This document shows, one piece after another, positions 8,211 through 12,320 of a stretch of DNA of 12,320 bases. Location: the NCBI GenBank assembly GCA_900553055.1, contig USBV01000032.1, positions 1 to 12,320 on the forward strand, given 5' to 3'. Below the pieces are notes generated by a model. The model did not search any database. It saw only the letters and a list, made by a program, of their open reading frames with translations, and was not told the DNA's origin. The DNA is from an uncultured Phascolarctobacterium sp. (lineage in GTDB: Bacteria; Bacillota; Negativicutes; Acidaminococcales; Acidaminococcaceae). Made by a program: the position numbers and the translations under genes. Within the stretch, counting starts at the first letter, position 1. Every line of letters begins with the position of its first letter.

Positions 8211-8265
8211 AGCTACGACCCATGTGGTCACAAACGGAGAGCAGTGAGCACATGTTGGTCGTGCT
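8211..8265 (+). ncRNA. Imperfect 19-bp hairpin in the dxr-rseP gap
   Basis: The arms pair AGC with GCT (8211-8213/8263-8265), ACGACC with GGTCGT (8215-8220/8257-8262), CATGTG with CACATG (8221-8226/8249-8254) and TCAC with GTGA (8228-8231/8244-8247). All 19 pairs are Watson-Crick. They are interrupted by single bulges at 8214 and 8255-8256 and a G-G mismatch, and closed by a 12-nt purine-rich loop. A second hairpin, GTACC-TTTA-GGTGC, follows directly at 8266-8279. There is no T run, so it is not a terminator. The bulged pattern looks like a structured RNA; the class is unknown to me. Confidence 0.45.
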
Positions 8266-8297
8266 GTACCTTTAGGTGCGACGGCGTATGAATAATA

Positions 8298-8352
8298 CTC
8301 CTAGGAGCCCTGACGAAGTATATGGTGCTTTATTGGCTATCACTTTAGGAGG
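8298..8352 (+). promoter_or_regulatory. Candidate Shine-Dalgarno sequestering element of rseP
   Basis: CTCCTA at 8298-8303 is the exact complement of TAGGAG at 8346-8351, the ribosome binding site of rseP, with two further possible G-U pairs inside. CTCCTA is also the left half of the 10-bp palindrome CTCCTAGGAG (8298-8307). An alternative pairing of ATACT (8295-8299) with AGTAT (8317-8321) would compete for part of it. Mutually exclusive pairings of this kind would allow translational control; this is an inference from sequence only. Confidence 0.35.
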
Positions 8353-8356
8353 TTTT

Positions 8357-9373
8357 ATGCTTACTATATTAGCGGCTATCTTAGTTTTTGGTATCCTCGT
8401 CACCGTCCACGAGTTTGGCCATTTTATCACCGCCAAGCTCACCGGCATGCGTGTGGATGAGTTTGCCATTGGCTTTGGGCCCAAGCTTTACCAGCAAAAG
8501 GATGGGGACACGCTGTACAGCCTGCGCGCCATTCCTCTTGGTGGCTATAACAAAATTGCCGGTATGGACCCCGATGACCCGGTAACCCCGGACTCCTTTA
8601 AATCCAAATCCATACCGAAAAGAATGCTGGTTATTTTGGCTGGCTCCCTGATGAATTTTCTGTTGCCGATTCTTTTATTCAGTGGCATCTTTTTTGTCCA
8701 GGGCATGGATAAATTGGTGAATGAGCCGGTGCTGGGCAATGTGATGCTGGGCATGGCAGCCGATAAAGCCGGCCTGCGCGAGGGCGACAAAATCTTAGCT
8801 ATTAATGGCAAGCCCATGCAGGATTGGAAGGAGATTGTCGTTACGCTGCGCGCCAACGGCACGAAGGAAGTAGCCATTGAGGCCGAGCGTCAGGGTGCTG
8901 TAAAAACATACACCATGCAGCCTGAATATGATAATGAGGCTAGACGTGCCCTGATTGGCATTACGCCGAAGTTTGAAAAGGTAGAAATGAGCTTAGTCGC
9001 CTCTGTTAAGGAAGGCGTTAGCTATACAAAATTTATTATTATTTCCATGGTTGATGGCTTAAGCAAGATTATCACCGGCAAAGCTCCCGCGGAGGTATCC
9101 GGTCCCTTGGGCGTGGCCCAAATGGCGGGTCAGGTTGCAGAAAAGGGACTGCTGCCCTTGATGAATTTTGTAGCCTTTTTAAGCATTAACCTGGGTGTGA
9201 TTAATCTGCTGCCCCTGCCGGCACTGGATGGTGGGCATTTTGTTTTGTTGGTTTTGGAGGCCCTGCGTGGCAAGCCCTTGGGTGCCAAGGCCATGAATAA
9301 TATCCAAACCGTGGGCGTGGTGCTGATTTTGGCGTTAACGATTTTTTCCACAGTGAAGGATATTACACGTTAA
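8357..9373 (+). CDS. rseP: RIP metalloprotease RseP (site-2 protease, M50 family)
   Basis: An intramembrane zinc protease that cuts membrane-embedded substrates such as anti-sigma factors in envelope stress signalling. From ATG 8357 it is 338 residues. The zinc motif H-E-F-G-H is at 18-22 in the first membrane helix; a PDZ domain spans about 125-190 (A-G-L-R-E-G-D-K-I-L at 138-147); and the second active-site motif N-L-L-P-L-P-A-L-D-G is at 283-292 with catalytic Asp 291. Further helices lie at about 91-115, 270-288 and 315-332. The start at 8357 gives the typical N-terminus M-L-T-I-L-A-A-I-L-V-F-G, with AGGAGG at 8347-8352 only 4 nt upstream. In-frame starts at 8276 and 8288 are less likely. 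The substrate is not identifiable here. Confidence 0.95.
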   Translation: MLTILAAILVFGILVTVHEFGHFITAKLTGMRVDEFAIGFGPKLYQQKDGDTLYSLRAIPLGGYNKIAGMDPDDPVTPDSFKSKSIPKRMLVILAGSLMNFLLPILLFSGIFFVQGMDKLVNEPVLGNVMLGMAADKAGLREGDKILAINGKPMQDWKEIVVTLRANGTKEVAIEAERQGAVKTYTMQPEYDNEARRALIGITPKFEKVEMSLVASVKEGVSYTKFIIISMVDGLSKIITGKAPAEVSGPLGVAQMAGQVAEKGLLPLMNFVAFLSINLGVINLLPLPALDGGHFVLLVLEALRGKPLGAKAMNNIQTVGVVLILALTIFSTVKDITR

Positions 9374-9385
9374 GAGGTGAGAAAG

Positions 9386-10462
9386 GTGTTTGCTCGTAGA
9401 AAAACACGTCAATTAAATGTGGGCGGAGTGCTTATCGGTGGCGATGCTCCCGTTGCGGTGCAGTCCATGACTAACACCCATACTGATGATGCAGCAGCTA
9501 CGTTGGCGCAAATCCAACGCTTGGCTGACGCCGGCTGCGATATTATTCGCTGCGCTGTGCCCGATATGGCGGCAGCGGAGGGCTTAAAAACTATTTGCAA
9601 GGAAAGCCCAATTCCGGTTATTGCCGATATTCATTTTGATTATAAGCTAGCACTGGCTGCGATTGAGGCCGGAGTGCATGGCTTGCGTTTAAATCCGGGC
9701 AATATTGGTGGCGAGGATAGGGTGAGAGCGGTGGTTGAGGCTGCTCGTGAGCGCAATCTGCCGATTCGCATTGGCGTTAATGCTGGTTCCCTGCCTAAGG
9801 ATTTGCTTGAAAAATATGGTCATCCCACGGCAGAAGCCTTGGTGGAGGCTGCTTGGCGCCATATCCACATTTTAGAGGATATGGATTATCGCAATATTAA
9901 GGTGTCCTTAAAGGCGCACGATGTGCCGCTAACGCTGGCCGCTTATCGTTTGCTTGCTAGCCAGTGTGATTATCCCCTGCATGTGGGCATTACTGAGGCA
10001 GGCACTGTGAACAGCGGCATCATTAAATCAGCTGTAGGCATCGGCACGCTTTTGGCTGAGGGCATTGGCGACACGATTCGCGTTTCGCTCACCGGCGATC
10101 CGGTGAACGAGGTGAAGGTGGCCTACGATATCCTTAAGTCCTTAGGACTGCGTGAGCACGGGCCAACCTTGATTAGCTGCCCCACCTGCGGACGCACGCG
10201 TATTAATCTGGAAAAGCTGGCGCTGGAGGTTGAGCGTCGCTTGGAGGGCATCACTGAGCCAATTACGGTAGCTGTAATGGGCTGCGTGGTTAACGGCCCC
10301 GGTGAAGCGCGCGAGGCCGATGTGGGTCTGGCCGGTGGCATTGGCGAGGGACTTATCTTCCGCAAGGGAGAGGTGCTGCGCAAGGTGCCGGAAGAAAAAT
10401 TAGTCAACGAGCTTTTTGTTGAGATAGAGAAAATTTTACTTGAGAGGAAGGTATCCCATTAA
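9386..10462 (+). CDS. ispG: 4-hydroxy-3-methylbut-2-en-1-yl diphosphate synthase (IspG/GcpE)
   Basis: The [4Fe-4S] enzyme of the MEP pathway that reductively converts MEcPP to HMBPP using electrons from ferredoxin or flavodoxin. From GTG 9386 it is 358 residues, the usual length of the bacterial two-domain form. The N-terminal TIM-barrel part carries V-Q-S-M-T-N-T at 25-31 and [10 protein letters not shown] at 99-108. The C-terminal cluster domain has C-P-T-C-G-R-T at 265-271 and [11 protein letters not shown] at 298-308, giving cluster ligands Cys 265, Cys 268, Cys 300 and Glu 307. Start choice: GAGGTGA (9374-9380) lies 5 nt before GTG 9386. An in-frame GTG at 9377 sits inside that site and is less likely. 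Its stop overlaps proS by one base. Confidence 0.97.
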   Translation: MFARRKTRQLNVGGVLIGGDAPVAVQSMTNTHTDDAAATLAQIQRLADAGCDIIRCAVPDMAAAEGLKTICKESPIPVIADIHFDYKLALAAIEAGVHGLRLNPGNIGGEDRVRAVVEAARERNLPIRIGVNAGSLPKDLLEKYGHPTAEALVEAAWRHIHILEDMDYRNIKVSLKAHDVPLTLAAYRLLASQCDYPLHVGITEAGTVNSGIIKSAVGIGTLLAEGIGDTIRVSLTGDPVNEVKVAYDILKSLGLREHGPTLISCPTCGRTRINLEKLALEVERRLEGITEPITVAVMGCVVNGPGEAREADVGLAGGIGEGLIFRKGEVLRKVPEEKLVNELFVEIEKILLERKVSH

Positions 10463-12171
10463 TGAGAGTTTCTAAAATGTATGCACCCACCCTGCGTGAG
10501 GTTCCGTCCGAGGCGGAGATCCCTAGCCATCAGCTGCTGCTGCGCGCTGGCTTTATGCGTAAATCTACCAACGGCATGTACACTCTGCTGCCCTTGGCTT
10601 GGCGTGTAATTAAAAAGATCGAGAATATCATCCGCGAGGAAATGGATAGAAAGGGCGCACAGGAAATCATGATGCCCATTATGCAGCCTGCGGAAATTTG
10701 GCAGGAGAGCGGTCGTTGGGGCGCATATGGCGCAGAAATGATTCGCTTGAAGGACCGCCATGGCCATGAATACTGCCTTGGTCCTACCCATGAGGAGATG
10801 GTGACCACTGTAGTGAAGGCCGACGTGCGCTCCTATCGTCAGCTACCCCTGAATTTGTACCAAATCCAGGATAAATTCCGCGACGAGCGCCGCCCGCGCT
10901 TTGGCCTGATGCGCAGCCGCGACTTCATCATGAAGGATGCTTATTCCTTTGACCGCGATGAGGAAGGTCTCAATAAATCCTACGAAGAAATGTACGATGC
11001 ATATACTCGCATTTTTGACCGTTGCGGCTTAACCTATCGTCCGGTTGAGGCTGATAGTGGCGCTATCGGGGGCAATGGCAGCCATGAATTCATGGTGCTG
11101 GCCGATAGTGGCGAGGCCGAGATCGTGTACTGCTCCGAGTGCGATTATGCAGCCGATATTGAAAAGGCCGAGCTGCATTTAATCGAAGCCGAAGCTGAAG
11201 AAGCTAAGCCTGTAGAAAAGGTGCTCACTCCTAACTGTAAAACTATTAATGATGTATGCAAATATCTGAATCTGCCTGTGGAAAAATCCATGAAGGCAGT
11301 GGCCTTCCAAAGCGAAAAGGGCCTTATCCTGTGCTTCGTGCGCGGTGACCATGAGGTTAACGAAATCAAGGTTGTGAACACCGTGGGCGTTACCGAGGTA
11401 GAGATGGCTGAGCCCGAAATGTTGGCGCAAGCTGGTACCTTCGGCGGCTACATGGGCCCCGTAGGCATTGACCCCAAGAAGGCTATTATCGTGGTGGACC
11501 AAAGCGTAATGAAGATGCATAACATTTGCTGTGGCGCTAACGAGGAAGGCTATCATCTTGTTAACGTAAACCCCGGTCGTGACTTTACTCCGACCTATGT
11601 GGCTGATATTCGTCTGATGGCTGAGGGCGACCCCTGCCCGCACTGCGGCGCTCCCGTGAAGAAGGCGCGTGGCATTGAGGTTGGCCAAGTATTTAAGCTG
11701 TTTACCAAGTACAGCAAGGCTATGAAGGCTACCTTCTTGGACGAAAACGGCAAGGAGCAACCCATGGTGATGGGCTGCTATGGCATTGGCGTAGGCCGCA
11801 CCATGGCTGCCGCTGTTGAGCAAAACAACGATAAGGACGGCATGATTTGGCCGGCAGCTATTGCTCCGTATCAAGTTTTGGTTGTGCCTGTGAATGTTAA
11901 GGATGCCGAAAGCAATGCTAAGGCTGAAGAAATTTATAACCAACTGTTGGATGCTGGTCTCGAGGTTGTAATTGACGACCGCAAGGAGCGCCCCGGCGTG
12001 AAATTTAAGGATGCCGATTTGATTGGCTATCCGCTGCGCGTGGTTGTAGGTCCTAAGACCTTGCAAACCGGCGAGCTGGAGGTTAAGCTGCGCAAGAATG
12101 GCGAAGTAAAAATGCTGCCCTTGGCAGGCGACTATGTTGCTGCAATAAAGGACCTGCTCAAGGAGCTGTAA
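10462..12171 (+). CDS. proS: Prolyl-tRNA synthetase, bacterial type with editing insertion
   Basis: A class II aminoacyl-tRNA synthetase that charges tRNA-Pro in the cytoplasm. The 569-residue protein begins with the typical bacterial ProRS N-terminus ([11 protein letters not shown] at 8-18). Motif 2 is at about 137-162 ([13 protein letters not shown] then [11 protein letters not shown]). An insertion (INS) editing domain lies at about 225-400, with E-K-S-M-K-A at 274-279. Motif 3 is [10 protein letters not shown] at 438-447. The C-terminal anticodon-binding domain starts near 468. Two CxxC pairs (224/227 and 392/395) bracket the INS domain and could bind zinc. The ATG overlaps the ispG stop by one base; AGGAAGG is at 10445-10451. 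Confidence 0.98.
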   Translation: MRVSKMYAPTLREVPSEAEIPSHQLLLRAGFMRKSTNGMYTLLPLAWRVIKKIENIIREEMDRKGAQEIMMPIMQPAEIWQESGRWGAYGAEMIRLKDRHGHEYCLGPTHEEMVTTVVKADVRSYRQLPLNLYQIQDKFRDERRPRFGLMRSRDFIMKDAYSFDRDEEGLNKSYEEMYDAYTRIFDRCGLTYRPVEADSGAIGGNGSHEFMVLADSGEAEIVYCSECDYAADIEKAELHLIEAEAEEAKPVEKVLTPNCKTINDVCKYLNLPVEKSMKAVAFQSEKGLILCFVRGDHEVNEIKVVNTVGVTEVEMAEPEMLAQAGTFGGYMGPVGIDPKKAIIVVDQSVMKMHNICCGANEEGYHLVNVNPGRDFTPTYVADIRLMAEGDPCPHCGAPVKKARGIEVGQVFKLFTKYSKAMKATFLDENGKEQPMVMGCYGIGVGRTMAAAVEQNNDKDGMIWPAAIAPYQVLVVPVNVKDAESNAKAEEIYNQLLDAGLEVVIDDRKERPGVKFKDADLIGYPLRVVVGPKTLQTGELEVKLRKNGEVKMLPLAGDYVAAIKDLLKEL

Positions 12172-12186
12172 GTAGGAGTGTTGTGA

Positions 12187-12320
12187 ATGTTGGACAACCT
12201 GGCTTGGCTTCAGGAACATAAAGATATCATGATGGTTGTCCGGCTGGTGCTTGCTGCCATTCTCGGCGGTATTGTTGGCATTGAGAGAGGCAGCGGCGAT
12301 AGACCGGCAGGCTTCCGTAC
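12187..12320 (+). CDS. MgtC/SapB family membrane protein, N-terminal fragment
   Basis: The first 44 codons of a gene that runs off the window. After a short polar start, the hydrophobic helix V-V-R-L-V-L-A-A-I-L-G-G-I-V-G-I-E-R (about 17-34), followed by R-P-A-G-F-R, is the classic opening of MgtC/SapB proteins, where R-L-x-L-A-x-x-L-G-x-x-I-G-x-E-R and A-G-x-R-T are conserved. The family includes MgtC, linked to magnesium limitation and acid survival, and many housekeeping homologues of unknown role. The ATG is preceded by TAGGAG at 12173-12178, spacing 8, and lies 15 bp after proS, so it is probably cotranscribed. Confidence 0.85.
   Translation, partial: MLDNLAWLQEHKDIMMVVRLVLAAILGGIVGIERGSGDRPAGFR

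Larger units (their letters stand above)
8159..8356 (+). other. Long structured untranslated leader of rseP (candidate cis-regulatory RNA)
   Basis: 198 nt between dxr and rseP, whereas the other junctions in this cluster are at most about 100 nt. It can form a long hairpin at 8211-8265 and a small one at 8266-8279, and it contains an anti-Shine-Dalgarno listed separately. An open frame from GTG 8276 or ATG 8288 runs into rseP, but its 23-27 extra residues do not resemble an RseP N-terminus and lack a ribosome binding site. I do not recognise a known riboswitch, T-box or intron here. A decayed mobile element is an alternative reading. Confidence 0.5.

Noticed and set aside
8276..8356. N-terminal extension of RseP from GTG 8276 or ATG 8288
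   Set aside because: RseP proteins normally begin just before the first helix with the H-E-x-x-H motif. ATG 8357 has an AGGAGG site and gives that form, and the extension residues are polar and unlike the family.
8159..8356. Group II intron fragment, T-box or known riboswitch in the rseP leader
   Set aside because: The GTGCGAC at 8276 resembles a group II intron 5' end, but no domain V, maturase or matching downstream part is present. No T-box TGGNACCGCG or familiar riboswitch core was seen.
11179..12219. Long open frame of 346 codons on the - strand, antisense to proS
   Set aside because: It lies wholly opposite a well-conserved proS gene, its translation is rich in His, Leu, Asn and Gln with no recognisable domain, and it arises from codon bias of the real gene.

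Overview
The window looks like a stretch of chromosomal core genes from a Firmicutes bacterium, most likely a Negativicutes (diderm Firmicutes; Acidaminococcaceae or a relative). This placement is an inference. It rests on the order pyrH-frr-uppS-cdsA-dxr-rseP-ispG-proS, on strong AGGAGG-type ribosome binding sites with frequent GTG starts, on a clostridial-type 2[4Fe-4S] ferredoxin, and on moderate GC content. No phage, transposase, CRISPR, tRNA or rRNA is visible.

Layout. (1) Positions 1-2567, + strand: the end of the high-affinity phosphate uptake operon, with the pstC 3' end, pstA, pstB and phoU. (2) 2568-2718: an 86-bp palindromic, MITE/REP-like repeat followed by a strong bidirectional terminator. 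(3) 2719-3252, - strand: a single membrane protein that looks like the substrate-binding S component of an ECF vitamin transporter. (4) 3253-3495: a divergent intergenic region with an extended -10 promoter reading into pyrH. (5) 3496-12171, + strand: a long, tightly packed gene cluster of pyrH, frr, a small PASTA-like protein, a ferredoxin, uppS, cdsA, dxr, rseP, ispG and proS. Many junctions are 1-bp overlaps or short gaps. (6) 12187 to the end: the start of an MgtC/SapB-family membrane protein.

How the genes fit together. The pst/phoU block imports phosphate and signals its status. The long cluster joins UMP phosphorylation and ribosome recycling to envelope lipid synthesis. Dxr and IspG are MEP-pathway enzymes that make isoprenoid precursors, UppS uses those precursors to make undecaprenyl diphosphate, and CdsA makes CDP-diacylglycerol. 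RseP is the site-2 membrane protease of envelope stress responses. The ferredoxin sits in the same cluster as IspG, a [4Fe-4S] enzyme that needs low-potential electrons, so it is a plausible electron donor.

The protein-coding part is mostly ordinary. The points worth a second look are: a 198-nt untranslated stretch before rseP that can form a 19-base-pair hairpin and holds an exact anti-Shine-Dalgarno for the rseP ribosome binding site; the orphan PASTA-like small gene; the ferredoxin embedded in the isoprenoid cluster; the repeat after phoU; and a GC-rich hairpin between the ferredoxin and uppS.
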